This document shows positions 1 through 12,510 of a stretch of 64,000 bases of DNA, in pieces (the first letter of the stretch is position 1; each line of letters opens with the position of its first letter). The notes under the pieces are model-generated. The model was not told the origin of the DNA. It did not search any database and saw only the letters and a list, made by a program, of their open reading frames with translations. The DNA comes from Megalobrama amblycephala (Eukaryota > Chordata > Actinopteri > Cypriniformes > Xenocyprididae): NCBI RefSeq assembly GCF_018812025.1, contig NC_063044.1, positions 68,482,595 to 68,546,594 on the forward strand, given 5' to 3'. The position numbers and the translations under genes were made by a program.

Positions 1-273
1 CTTCATTTGTATTTTGTCCATAAAATAAATCAGCAGAAGATTATTATTATTGACAGAATGGATAACGTTTTTGAGCTTATCTCTTATGACAATGTTTCTT
101 TGATTCTGTCTGCTGTTGTCTTGCTTTAGACTTGTGTTTCTCATTTCTGTATTCAGTGTGTGAAGCTGGTTTGATCAGAAAGCATCAGTTTCTGTGTTTG
201 ATGTGAGATCATGTGAGTTTGGTCAGTGCTGTAGTGAATAAGGTGCCTGATGATATGAGGAACATGAGGAACA

Positions 274-293
274 AAAAGTGAAAGTAAAGTAAA
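274..293 (+). promoter_or_regulatory. ISRE-like box upstream of AIG1-like locus A
   Basis: The run AAAAGTGAAAGTAAAGTAAA resembles the GAAANNGAAA core of interferon-stimulated response elements. It lies about 140 bases before the ATG of locus A, where a promoter element would be expected. Similar boxes recur at 2428, 23872 and 24316. Function is inferred from sequence only. Confidence 0.45.
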
Positions 294-429
294 CTCAGCA
301 GCTCGGGGTTTTCCAGAACCATGTGGCATATCAATAGTTTGATTTATTAATGTTTACAGTATTTGTTTTCTAAGAATCTTTCTATTGAACACGTAAACTG
401 TCTGGATTCTGAGTTTGCATTCACTAAAG

Positions 430-3400
430 ATGGCAGAGGGACCTTCATCTCCTACAGGTAAGAATATCTTCACATGAACAGCGACTGTAGATTATGTCAT
501 TCTGTATTTGAACAAATATTGTCGTAGTTAAATAGATTTTTCTCTCTGATATGATAGAGTTGTTATCTGCATGTTTCTTAGATTTTTCGGGACAAGTTTG
601 TTGTCAGTCAGGAATATTTTTAGAATGAAAAAAAGGGGAAATGTGTTATTCATTCTAATGAGGAAAATGGGGACAAATATTCAAAACTTTGCTTTTTTCA
701 ATGAAAACATGGAAACAATCTGTTATAAAATGCATTTAATTTTTGCACTTCAAATGAAGTAGTTATAAATCCAGAACTAATTTTATGTTTATCTGTAAAC
801 TACAAAAAAAGAAGGCAAATGAAAATGCTTCATTTTCCCCAACTGTGGGGCACGGCATCCTTTCTGACCACATCTATAAACCCCACAATCAAGACTCATT
901 GACACATTTTACAACAGAAGCACAGGTAAACCAGTCAGGCTGAAGGAAAAACACATTTATCACATTCACGGTACATAGTTACCGTCCTTACTATTGGTAC
1001 GTCCCCTGGCGTTATTAAGGGATATGGCGGAGAATAACATGAAATATCGGGGTCTGACTTCGGTCCGATGCCAGTGCAAGCAAATGAAACCAAAGCCTAA
1101 AGGCAAAAGCAGCAAGTGTTTATTTACAATGATACAGTGGGAAACTCATACACCAAAAGATGGTATCGGAAATTTCGTACTTCCCACATCTGAAGTCGTG
1201 ATACGAGCTCATCACATTCACATTTTGACCTGAGAGGATGTTCATGTCTGATTTTTTAAAGGTCCCGTTTTTCGTGTTTTTTTGAAGCTTTGATTGTGTT
1301 TATAGTGTGCAATATAACATGTTCATGTTTCGCGTGTAAAAAAGCACAGTATTTTTCACATAATTTACTTATCTGTATACCGCTGTTTCCACTGTCATAA
1401 AAACGGGCTGATGACTTCCTTGTTCTATGAAGTCCCTCCTTCAGAAATACGTAACGAGTTCTGATTGTGCCAGCGGTTCCTGTGTTGTGATTCAACAGCT
1501 CTGAGCGCATCTTGCCCGGAAAGGTCACGCCTCTTACCATAACGTGGAGATGCATGCGCTCAGTGTTATTGTAAACATGTCTTTAATTTTACCCTATCAA
1601 TTTGAGCCGGAATCAGACCCGGTGATTGGACTGCGGGATGAAAATAACAGCGTTTCGACGACATGGCGACAAACACACTCTACAAACGCAACTCTTGTGT
1701 ATTCCTGTGGGCGGAGGTTAAGGTGCGTTCACGCGGCCTCGTAATTCCTGTAGTTACGAGATTCTAGCTTGTAAAAAGTGTTCACGTCCTCGTAGAGCTC
1801 GTAATTACAGCTGGTAAGCTGGGAGTTTTCTGAAAGCTCCCACATGTACCACGTGGCCGCTGTACCACCTGACCGCTGTAGATTCATTTAGGCGTTGATA
1901 GTGGTGCCATGGAAACGCTTAATTCCCAGTCAAAGAACGTGAACAGCTCCGAATATAACGTCACGTGTTGTCATTTCAAGATACCGGTAAATACGAGGTG
2001 ACGTGAACGCAGCTTTAGTCAAAAAACTGTTTTAGTGACGTCATTAAAGAAGGAAGTAGAGGGATGTAGTCCAAACTGGCCGTTCGATGTAGGCGACTTC
2101 TGTTAAATAAAATATCTCGCTTGGCATTGAACTTTGAGCTTTAAAATTTTACAGATTTTATTTATACTCTAACAACAACATTACACACTAACTAAAGTTT
2201 GAAACATGGGATCACGAGGAACGGGACCTTTAAAACTAGGAAACTATAAGCCCATTTACGATTCCAAGAGCACGTGAAGGCTGACAGTTATCTTTCCCTG
2301 AACGAGTGAGCATCAGTAGAGATTAGCCATGAGTCGCACTGGAGTGACGCCAACTCCCCTCTCCCATTGATGACGTCATCGCCTCCAAATATGATTGACA
2401 GGGATCAGAACCAATGGCGCAGAGCTAAGAAAGTGAAAGTAAAACTTGTAAAAATCAGCATTAAGTGTTTCTTCTGTGCTTCTTGGCTTGTTTATTGTGT
2501 TCATTAAACTGAGCATCTCTTATCACTGTCCAGCAATAGTCTGTATGATGCAATACTGCTTCTGATTGCATCATTCGTTGTTTTGGCTAAAAAGCAGGTA
2601 CCAAACCCAGTCATAGATTTATTGATAGATCCAGTCACATTTGTATTTCAGTCAGTTATGTTTTAAATAGGGATCTCTTCCCTTTATTACTCAAATCCTC
2701 TGCCAATCCCAAGTCAAGGGTCTAATACTGACCAATATATCTTTGAAAACTACAGCCAACCATCAGTTTTGGTTCCCAGTGACACAGAGTTAGTAAAGTT
2801 GGACTCCATTTATTTCAGAAGCACTTTGGCTGTAGTGTTATCAGACATGTTATGCCACACTAATGGTGTAGTAGTCTCAAATTTAACCGGGATTTTTCCC
2901 CATGAAGACACAAAGTAACTTCATATAGATTGAGAGTTTTTTGAAGGATTACAGTAATGTTCATTCCAGTGGAAATAAAGTTCACGCACACCTCCTTTAA
3001 GACTCATTTACACACTTAACAAAACAATATTAATGTTTGTTTGTGACACATAGGCATTTGTTCTCTTCTTACTATTGACCTGCAATGATCTTATTTCATA
3101 TTTTTATTTCAGAAATGTCAGAGATCAGCTCCAGTCCAGATGATCCAGTGATCCAGATTCTTCTGATAGGCAGAAAGGCTTCTGGGAAAAGCTCACCAGG
3201 AAACACTATATTGGGAGAAACAAGGTTTAAAGAGTATGAGTCTGAAGTGTGTGATGGTAAAACACAGATCGGAGAGAAGCAGGTGTGTGTGATTATTTCT
3301 CCAGATCTACTGGATCCAGATCTGAATAAAGAGAAGCTGGAGATGCTGAAAGAGCAGCTGGTCTCTGGATGTTCAGCAGGTCTCAGTTCAGTTCTGCTCA

Positions 3401-4224
3401 CTGTTCCTCTAGAGGAACCTGTGGGAAATGAGGAAGAGATCCTGGATTTCATTAAGTGTTTATTAGGTCCTGAAGTTCAGAAGTACATCATGATTCTGTT
3501 CACATATGGAGACGAACTGGAGGATCTGGAACAGACCACTGATGAACATCTAAAACAGAAAGATCGTGCTGATCTCCAGCGACTGTTGACTGAATGTGGA
3601 GGAAGATTTTACTGTTTCAATATCAAGAGTAAATCAGATGGTCAGATACAAGGACTACTGCAGAAGATTGAAGGAATAATGATGAAGAACGGAGGGAAAT
3701 TTATCATGGAACGAATGAAGAGGAGCAACAGCAAAGTCAATACTGTCAATTGTAAGTTGTTTTTTGTTGTAAATGACTTTAATAATACAAACTTATGGCA
3801 GATACATTTACATTTAACCATTTAGCAGACGCTTTTATCCAAAGTGAACTTACAAATGAGGAGAGCAATAGAAGAAATCAAACCAAGTGTAGGGCAACAA
3901 GTGCTGTGACCAGTCCCCGGTTTGCCCAGCACAGTATGTAGCAAGTTTTTTATATATATATATATATATATAGATATATATATAGTAGAATATTATAGTA
4001 TTAATGAGTCAAGTGTTAATGAAAAAGATGTGTCTTCAGTTTCTTGAAAATGGCTAAAGTGTCAGCAGCTCGGGTTGAGTTAGGCAGGTGATTCCAGCAC
4101 AGTCCAGGTAAAGTCACAAGCATGTCACACTAATTTTCAATGAAGAATCAGAGATTTATTTGATATTTCTAATGTAGTTTCAGAAGAATCTCCAGCTGAA
4201 GATCCAGATTCATCAGGTTCCTGA
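430..4224 (+). CDS. AIG1/GIMAP-like GTPase, locus A (3 exons)
   Basis: GIMAP proteins are AIG1-type GTPases of immune cells, usually acting on membranes and in lymphocyte survival. Exon 1 is 430-457 (ATG at 430, then GT donor). Exon 2 is 3113-3751 (TTTCAG acceptor, GTAAGT donor). Exon 3 runs from 4178 (GTAG acceptor) to the TGA at 4222-4224. All phases agree (1/1), giving 237 residues. The P-loop GRKASGKSS is at residues 29-37 and a G4-like TYGDEL at 140-145. The G3 region, normally DTPG, reads VIISPDLLD (69-77), so GTP hydrolysis may be altered. An ATG at 3085 lies in the intron and is not the start, because exon 1 splices in frame. The family call is firm; expression is not shown. After the stop, exon 3 continues into a decayed second AIG1 unit. 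Confidence 0.8.
1256..2233. mobile_element. TTAA-flanked non-autonomous DNA element
   Basis: The ends are inverted copies, TTAAAGGTCCCGTTTTTCGTG at the left and CGAGGAACGGGACCTTTAA at the right. Both carry TTAA at the boundary, the target preference of piggyBac-type elements. No transposase frame is visible. It sits inside intron 1 of AIG1-like locus A and contains a second, smaller inverted-repeat element. Confidence 0.6.
1718..2018. mobile_element. Nested miniature inverted-repeat element
   Basis: Inside the 1256-2233 element, TTAAGGTGCGTTCACG at the left is matched by the imperfect inverse GTGAACGCAGCTTTAG at the right. About 300 bp lie between, without coding potential. It appears to be a later insertion into the larger element. 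Confidence 0.45.
2428..2445 (+). promoter_or_regulatory. ISRE-like box in intron 1 of locus A
   Basis: AGAAAGTGAAAGTAAAAC matches the GAAANNGAAA pattern of interferon-response elements. It lies about 670 bases before exon 2 of locus A. It could mark an alternative promoter; no TATA box is obvious. Confidence 0.4.
3809..4115 (-). repeat. L2-type LINE/SINE 3' tail, reverse orientation
   Basis: The motif CATTTAGCAGACGCTTTTATCC is the reverse complement of the 3' end seen on the LINE at 53155-54612 (CATCTGCTAAATGACTAAATG). A short (TA)n run lies at about 3951-3985. The unit sits in the last intron of locus A. Confidence 0.55.
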
Positions 4225-4370
4225 GAGGAAAGATCAGATCAGGCTGGCTTCTGCTGGGAAAACAGGATCTGGAATAAGAGCCACTGGAAACACCATTCAT
4301 CGGAAGAAACATATTTGAATTCTCCATCAGCACAATCTCTGCAGAAATTACAGCTAAATGTCACAAACAA
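4225..4370 (+). pseudogene. Relic of a second AIG1 unit after locus A
   Basis: Downstream of the locus A stop the sequence still translates in pieces to an AIG1 P-loop region (AGKTGSGIRATGNTI), followed by a stop. It aligns by eye with 14330-14390 of locus B. This suggests the ancestral gene carried a second GTP-binding unit in exon 3 that has been lost here. A possible AATAAA polyadenylation signal follows at about 4537. Confidence 0.6.
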
Positions 4371-5909
4371 AGTGCCTAATTAAACACTTCAGAATACTGG
4401 AATAAACTAAACTCATCTGAACTAAAGTATCTGTTTGAAGAGAAAAACATAAACTGTATATCTCTGAGTATTGAGAATCACAAACTCTTTGATGACCCAT
4501 CAAGACAAAAGACCAGCTATAAAGTAAAAGCTATTAAATAAATGCTGTTTCATACTATTAATGCATAATCTGATTTAAGACAGACTTTTTTCATCACCAT
4601 GACAGTCTTTGTTTAGTTTAATGTTCTGTGGATCAAGTAAAATATTATTAATGTGTCGAACACCAGCTGTAAACCTGGAAATATTTCTTGCTTCTTAACA
4701 ATTTCAAATGAAATGAAATAATAAAAAAACAAAATAATAGTAATACCACATGGAACAATGGAATATTGTGTCACCTGTCATGGGTGATCTGTGTTTGTTT
4801 TGGATTTGGGTGGGTTTATCACTTTTTCTTTTTTTAGTTCTGTGACCTCATTTTCAGTTTGTTTTCTTGGTATTTTTACACCTGTTGCTCATTTCATTGA
4901 TTATGTAAGGAATAATTGACGACGGCCACGATGCAAAGCGTCCGTGTATGCATTATTTTCTAATAACTGAATGTCCTGGAGTCAATTATTCCGCTTATAT
5001 AGGGGACCTTTAAGATGTACACACACAGAACAAAAATCAGCGAGAAACTGGACCAGATCAGCACAATGATCAATACAAAACATCTAGACATGAAAAGTCT
5101 TTGATTAACATTCAGTTCTGCTGATTTAAACCAATGAAATTCCAGAAATAATAGTCAGTTGATTCAGAGATCATACATTTAAGTGCAATATAATAAATAT
5201 AACAACAAATAAAAAATAAACTAACAAATAAATACATACAATATCGCAGCAAATATTGACATTGTCCCTCTCAGACAGATTTATGGATTTATAAATTGTG
5301 TACATCATATTTTAGGAGTGCTGGAGTGTTTTATTCTTACATGTACATCCAGCGGTTTGGAGGGTTCCCCTCAGTTAAAATCACATTCCTGAGAGGACAT
5401 CCTCCTTGGTTAAAATCACACAATATAACTGAAAGGGCACTTTACTATAATGATTAAATGGGCAGGGGCTCACTCATCACAGTTCATCGCCATCTCACAA
5501 AGCTCCATAATAATCCATAAAGCTGACTGCACATTAATGAACATTAAAGCATAATCATAGATAAGCACTGGATCGCTTGCCAATTATGTTTTGCCAATAT
5601 GCTATTATTAAGAAGAAAGCTGATCATAGACCAGAAGTTATGGGCAGCTTTTCCCACTAAAAGCATGCTGGAGTTTAGTGAGGAAATTCCATGCAAGTCT
5701 CAAATAAGTCTGTGTTGACTTATTTGACCCTTATTAATGTGGAATAAAAGAAATTCCCTGAATCCTCAGTAGGGGGGGCATCTCAAAGATGCAATACAAA
5801 CATCAAATGCTCAGAAACAGAGTAAAAGATGAATACCTGACATTAGGAAAATGCACATTGCTGGGCTCATCTGCACAGGATCGAGCCCTGAGTCTCCTGC
5901 AACATCTCT
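4371..5909. other. Non-coding AT-rich interval
   Basis: No gene is supported. A short stretch at about 5735-5768 recurs at 7846-7880 as a direct copy. Otherwise it is unremarkable AT-rich DNA. Confidence 0.4.
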
Positions 5910-6312
5910 TTAAAGGCCAGAACACACCAATCCGACGCCGACAAACTAGTGGAGACGAAAGCAGACTGTGGGGTTTGCTCACGTCGGCAGCGTCTGTGTC
6001 CAAAGTTGCCCTGCCACACCAAACCGACGCTAAACAGCCGACGGCTAAGCAGCACGTCAGTTCTGCGCCTGCGTGATATGAAATGCCTTTCCGAAACAGC
6101 AGGCGGCAGTAGCTGAACAGCCAATCAGAATGATGAGATGGCCCGACGGACCGACGAGCTCCAACGCCGATTCAACATTTCGAATCGGCCGAAAAAAGGC
6201 CGACGAGGACCAACTTCAGCCGACGGTGCAGAACACACCGAGAAAACTTAGTCGGCCGACGAAGAAAAACTGCCCGACGGCCGACCGTCGGCTTGGTGTG
6301 TTCCTGCCTTAA
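5910..6312. mobile_element. TTAA-flanked GC-rich miniature element
   Basis: The left end TTAAAGGCCAGAACACACC and the right end GGTGTGTTCCTGCCTTAA are inverted copies, with TTAA at both edges. The interior is rich in CCGAC/GTCGG motifs and contains only shadow open frames. It stands out from the AT-rich surroundings. Confidence 0.65.
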
Positions 6313-8840
6313 ATACTCAGACCAAGACAGAAACTTCTTTCAAATGGAAACATGAGTTCACAATAGTAATTTGCATTAATCAGGGTCCCAGACTGAGTAG
6401 TTTACACCTTTTCGGGACAGAAGTGCATTTGCATGAAAGACCCTGTGAAGGTGGACACACCCACTATAGGGGGCAAAATAACTCTTAAAATCTTTAAACC
6501 TTTATTACCTCCTGGTTTACTTCTATGGGAATGAGACCCTTGTACCAGTCGCACTGAGACATTTCAAATGATACCAAACATGTATAGTATTGTATGATAA
6601 CTGTTCACACTAAACCATATAGATTTTGGGTGAATTTCATGTCATCTCTGCATGTAGAGAGAAGAGATGGGGGAAGAGGGTGTGAAGGAAGGGAGATGTA
6701 GATTAAGACATTGCTGAGGTGTGATCGACTGATTACGTCTCAAATGGGGATGCTAATTTTGCAAGAGAGAGTTTGAATGTTAATTTCCTTTGTTTTCTCA
6801 ACGAGAGGCCCTTTCTCAGTCCAGACAGTCCAGCATTAGTCTTACATTAGCGTTACCTGTAGATTTCAATGTCTGTAGCCACTCCACAGTCCGAAGTCTT
6901 TTGATTTTTGACTACGGGTGAATCTCCAGTTGTCACTGATGATTGGATCTTTCTGGATTACAATCCGCCATCAAAATGATAAGTTTAATTATTTCAGCTG
7001 CTGTTAGACAAGGCTATAAATGTGCCGCTACCGGCAGCATCCTCACGTGATAAAACCGTTTAGCCTCTCAACGGGACTCCTTCCTTTGTTTACGGACATG
7101 ACGTAATGACGCACAGACGAACTGCTGCATGCTTGAATTTCCCGTGGAAATCCGCCATGTCGCTCTTATTATAAAACATTATTACAAGCTTACTGTTGTG
7201 AATTGAGACAAGATAATGAGATAGTTTTAAACACTGGCTGGTTATGTACTTGTTCAAAAATTGATTTTGGATAATTTTTAACCAAAAAAGTTACGGACTG
7301 CAGCTTTAAGTAAAAGCATTGAAATGCGTCCAGATACCACACATCTTCTTCAACTGCAATGACGTCACCAGCGAGGCTCAGTTCGCCGAGCCCAGTTCAC
7401 CTGATGCACGTCCAAACAGGTAAGTAAGGTCAGCGATCTTAAAAAACGGTATTAATAAATGAAACTTTTTAATCATGTGACATGGGTCTTCTGCATTTAG
7501 ACACGGCTGATTGTGCAAAAGACTGCTTCATAAAGAGTAACAATGTCAGAGCATGGTTGTGCTGCCCTAGTGGGGACTCTTATTATGAAAGTTTGTAGCA
7601 CAAACAGACAGAAGAGAACACTGTTCATTTTTTTTATTATTTTTATGATAGGCCTATATATGTTATATATATAACATAGCTTTTTATGTTTATAGGTGAC
7701 ATTAATGAAATAGAATGTATCACAGAATGTATCAACAATACATCCATATCGGGCATGATGTCACATTTCACTTCCCTTCTTTCGGTGTAAAAAGTATACA
7801 CTATTAATGAAACAAAGCCACATATTTGTACCGGACACATGTGAAATTAATGTGGAACAAAAGAAATTCCATGAATCCTCAGTAGATTTACACAAACTGA
7901 GAAAGTCAAAAAGTTTTAGGTTGTGCCCCGCTCTCCCCTATAAACCTCGGAGGACTAAGGATATTTTTATTTTATTTTATTTTTATTTTATTTTTAAATA
8001 TAACTCTGATTGTGTTTGTCTAAAAGAAGATAGTCATATACTCCTAGGATGGCTGAGGGGGAGTAAATTTTTGGGTGAATTAACCCTTTAAATTACACCT
8101 TTTTAACTGAAAACAGAAGACTTTTAATGTGTTCTTGTCATTCATTTACGTGTTTAGTCTATAGGTATGTGCGTTTGAATGTGTATGTGTGCAGACGCTT
8201 AGTCTTTTTTACAAAGAGACATCACCATATTACTTGTCTGGCCCGTATAATACAGAATTATTAGTCGTTTCTGTGCATCTATGTGAACTGGAATCATTTT
8301 GATAATGTTTTATCTATACATAGGGAAAGGAAAGGGAAGGAGTCCTTCGCAGGGGATAGTTGAATTGACACATCAGTGCCAGTAGCGTGTTTACCCACCA
8401 CACAAAGCATTCAATTGCATGGGGCCCCCGTGATTTCCCCCTAAAGGGAACCCCCCAGTGGTGTACACTACGTGATACATAGGTATATGCCATATACCCA
8501 CTAAAAAGGATTTCCGTATATCCACTTTACAAAGCAAGAGGATACGGATCTGGCGCTCTTTAATGTGGCACGACTCGTGACAGATCGCTGTAATGCCTCA
8601 GTTCAAAAGAAGCTGCAGCCTGACACGCATGTAAACTGATCCTCTCCTCTCTTTAATACCAGTTACAGCGCAAAATAAACATGAATGAACATCTGAAGGT
8701 ATGTTAAAATATACAGTACAACTTACTGAAATCCATATCATGTCTCGTGTAATAGCTTACTCAGTGTTCAACAGCGGAAAGATGGTAATAAAAAAGCTAG
8801 TCATCATCATCATCAGTCCCCATGACCTGGTGTGGGCATC
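6313..8840. other. Non-coding interval with repeat fragments
   Basis: No gene is supported. It contains low-complexity T-rich and TTTTA-type runs (about 7960-8000) and GGGGCCCCC-type repeat debris at about 8420-8450. Short open frames here show no family features and sit in repeats. Confidence 0.4.
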
Positions 8841-8844
8841 GGGT

Positions 8845-9135
8845 CAGTCACTGTGATTTTGTTGATCCTGGAACAACATTCCTGTCTGAAAATTTAGTTT
8901 AATCCTATTCCTACCCCTAAACCTAACCCTACCCATAAGTTATCCCCAAAATCAGAGGGGAAAGATAGGTGAATAAAATTGACGTAGAAGCACCTAACCC
9001 TGGTTGCAAGCCTAAACTTGACATAAATAGTAAACTTGTCCCTAAAAATCTGATTGGTTGATTGGAATGTTGTTCAAGGATCAACAAAGATGTTGATCCA
9101 GAAACATGACCTACTTGGCAAAATCACGGTGACCG
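8845..9135. mobile_element. Palindromic miniature element
   Basis: The left part (GATTTTGTTGATCCTGGAAC) is found inverted near 9066-9125 as GTTCAAGGATCAAC followed by AAAATCACGGTGACC. The middle carries CCTAACCCTACCC-like runs. No coding sequence is seen. It directly precedes a LINE fragment. Confidence 0.45.
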
Positions 9136-9780
9136 TGTCGCTGTTGAGGTCTCTCTACTTGTCTCAAGCATGTGCCTGTGTCTCTGCAAAGCTATTCATG
9201 GTCCATTCTGTGATGTTATCCGCCCACTTCTTTCTCTGTCTGCCTCCTGGGACACTACCTTGGAGGATTGTTGTGGACAGGTTATTGGCTCTGACGACAT
9301 GTCCGTACCATTTCAGCTTTTTCTTTCTACCTGCAGTAAGTAGGTCTTCATACTGATGATGTTTCTCACTGTTTCTTATGTGATGTGGTCCTTGTAAGAG
9401 ATGCCAAGGATGATTCTATAGCATCTCATTTCTAGTGCCTGAATTCGTTGTTGCAACTCTGCTGTAAGGGTCCAGGACTCACAGGCATATAAGAAGACTG
9501 AGAGGACAAGTGCACGCAGAAGTCTTGTTTTTAGAGATATTTTTGTCTCTCCATACAGCTTTCAGCTTTGACATAGCTGCTGTTGTTTGTGCTGTCCTCA
9601 CTAAAACTTCTGGTTTTGACCCCTCTTCACTGATGATAGAGCCCAGATATTTGAAATGACTCACAGTTTCCAGTTCTTGTCCTCCGACTTCAATCTTAGT
9701 TGTGATCTGCTTGTCACTATTTGTCAGTGGTTCTCTAGAGCGACAGAAGGCAACCTTGTCGTACACCTACTTGCTCCATA
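9136..9780 (-). pseudogene. LINE reverse transcriptase C-terminal fragment
   Basis: The minus frame at 9479-9766 reads FKYLGSIISEEGS, followed by AQTTAAMSKLKAVWRDKNIS. This is the conserved region after the catalytic core in LINE reverse transcriptases. The rest continues toward 9136 with frame breaks. The catalytic YxDD region is absent. The clade could be RTE- or L1-like; I cannot decide. Confidence 0.65.
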
Positions 9781-10938
9781 TTAGATTTTAAATATAATTT
9801 TTAATGTTCTTCAATAGCCTATGCATGTTTGAATAACCCATAAATTTGACAGCCACCACTTAAATGTTTATACATAAATGGAGTAGAAATAAGCATATTA
9901 TATCTTTATTATTATTAAAATTTTCTTTAGTGTAATTTAAGTCATTAAACAAATTGGTTCATTTAACCTTTAATATTAATGTAGTACCAACTGATTCCCA
10001 TTTTACAGCATTAGCTGAGAGATTTTTTTTTTTCTTGAGAAAATGTGCCATGTACTGTAGCTTACCTGATATACAGTACATCCAGAATAACTGATATTGA
10101 CTTGAATCGCAAGCTTGTGAATCCAAATGCATAACTATGATGAGAGACTGGCAGGAAATGCTGCAAAACAGAGTTCAAACAGGGTGATATTGTGACAGGG
10201 TCATCCCTCTGGAAATGAAAGGAATAATGTCCAAAATCAATGGCCTAATAAAGACTTTTGCAACCTTTTGTTATTCTCTGCCATCTGTTGTTTTGACCAT
10301 GTGTGACTCCTGGATATACAGTTATGATCAGTGATATAAATGGACAGTTTATTTTGATACACAAACATTCATTATTTGGCATATATTAAGGTTGACCAGG
10401 AAACTTTTTCCCAGTCATATCAGTGGCCAAATGTGTCCCAGTCAACCTGAATTCACTGGTCATTAATGTTCATAAACATGCATGATATTCATGGGGCTTT
10501 AATTAGGGGCACATTTGACCTCATGAATTTAAAAATTAATTAACTGGGAATAAAAGGAATAAACTGTTGGATCTGTGTCAAAACATATATTAACAAATCC
10601 TGGAATAAAGATGGGATTATGGCCTTGATTTTCTTTTTTTGTTACTGGATGTTGGGTATAACGGGAATGAGTGAACTTATGATAGTGTGTGAGACATTTA
10701 ATGACATTTTGTCTTTATAAAAAAAGATGGGCCATGATCTTGCCAACAACAAATGTTAGCTAGCAGTCCCTTAATATATGAAAATTTGACACATAAACTA
10801 TTCTCAGTTCAAAAAATTACATTTTTACCACCCTTTGAATTTTAATAACAAGTTTTAATTTTTTTTAAATACTTTCTATAACACAATCTTTTTACATACA
10901 GTGGCCCCCAAATTATTTGCACAAATGCATTTGCATTA
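9781..10938. other. Non-coding AT-rich interval
   Basis: No gene or ordered repeat is recognised; the interval is AT-rich, with short homopolymer runs such as the T run at about 10022. Confidence 0.4.
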
Positions 10939-11030
10939 ATATATACAACTATGGAAAAAATTAAGAGACCACTCCAAGTTCAGAAATCAATGTTAAGTGG
11001 TCTCTTAATTTTTTCCATAGCTGTATATAT
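10939..11030. repeat. Tc1/mariner-like hairpin element
   Basis: ACTATGGAAAAAATTAAGAG at the left is mirrored by CTCTTAATTTTTTCCATAG at the right, around a spacer of about 25 bases. Nearly the whole unit is inverted repeat, typical of a miniature element or paired ends. A long T run follows at about 11066-11090. Confidence 0.6.
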
Positions 11031-11914
11031 ATGTATATAAATTAAAATGTATGGAATCACTGTAGTTTTTTTTTTTTTTTTTTTTTTTTAAGAATTGAAC
11101 TCCACAAGGATGAATTGTATTCAACATGAATTAATAAATGGATTTAAAAAAAAAAAGAAGAAGAAGAAGACATTTCTAATGTTACAAAAGATTTCTATTT
11201 CAATACTGCTCTTCAAACCTTCTGTTCTGTGAATCCTGAATACAGGCACAGTATAATCCTTTTGAAGAGCAATAGGCCTACATCATAAATGAACAAGAGA
11301 ACAATACCAGAATAGATATGAGTCCTCAAAAACATTTAAACAGGTTTATTTCAGTTGTTACAGGCAGTGATGTAATGATAATAACTAGTAAAATACTGAG
11401 TTTTAAAACATTGCAAGGTACAAAGGAAGAGCAACGAGCTGAACTCATTGAAGATGATAGCTGAAGGTTGCTCTGCTGATACACGAAGAATCTGTTATTC
11501 AGTTACAGACGACTGCACAAATCGTGCAAACTAATGAAAACATTATGTAAACAACTGTAGTGTTCAGCCGCGACGCTGAGAATATAGTTACCTTTATAGA
11601 ATAATCCACTATTGTCTTGAGATACAATGTGAACTAAAATTCTCAGTTGCACGTGCAATCGCGCATGTCTGCGAAACTCATTAATATTCATGTATGCTCC
11701 GCCTTCACAAACCGAAAATCTCTTAACACATTCTGGAAACAATGCACTTGTTTGTAGTCAGATGTTGCAAAATAATTTTTTAGTAAACTAAACTTAATTT
11801 ACTGTGTTTATCCAATTGAATTTCCCTTGTATTTTAAATTGGCAAAAAAATAAATAAATAAATAGAGTAAAACTCAAAAATCTCTGTAGTTTTTTTTTTT
11901 TTTTTTTTGCGTGG

Positions 11915-12065
11915 TCAAAATCTGACAGAACTGAAAGTGATAATATTCGACATACCACCAGAGTTTTGTTAACATTGTCAACTATCTCTAAGCTGAGAAT
12001 GTTAACAAAACCCTGGCATCAGAGGCATGTCGAATATTATCACTTTCAGTTCTGTCAGATTTTGA
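11915..12065. repeat. Near-perfect 151-bp foldback
   Basis: Arms 11915-11953 and 12027-12065 are exact reverse complements over 39 bases. An inner pair (GTTTTGTTAACATT and AATGTTAACAAAAC) continues the stem after a short bulge. The loop is about 25 bases. There is no open frame. It could be a miniature transposon or a hairpin RNA source upstream of AIG1-like locus B. Confidence 0.75.
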
Positions 12066-12510
12066 CCCCATATAAAAACAGAACTTGCGTAAGAGTTACT
12101 ATTTAACTCTAGTTAAGTATTTTGCTCAACTTTTACTTTCAAATAAGTTGCAGAATTACATGTAGCCTACTTCTGTCACTATATTAGTTTTTGAAGAACT
12201 GATCGAGCAGAAATCTTATATAACATTACTCCTCCCTCTGGTGGATGTTTGTATTCCAGGCTCCTCCCTGTTTTCTCAGTAGGGAACAGACTGTATTTCT
12301 GTCGTGCTTTAGCTGTCAACACGCTCCTTCCCTGCAAGTTTTGCAGAGATTCCTTCAGTTCTATTTTGCTTCGGATTTAGTTAGGACAAGGATCCGTTTA
12401 AGGTATGAAATTATGAAATGTGTTTCACTTGTACGTTTTTGCAACAGTAGCTACTGCAATGGTTTTGCACACTAACGTTTTTTGCAGGTTTTTTTTTTTT
12501 TTTTTTTTTT

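Noticed and set aside
3085..3112. Upstream ATG extending the AIG1-like frame
   Set aside because: It lies before a strong TTTCAG acceptor, and the exon at 430-457 joins in frame at 3113, so these codons are intronic.
5789..6312. ORFs across 5.8-6.3 kb
   Set aside because: They fall in a GC-rich TTAA-flanked miniature element without a protein family signature.
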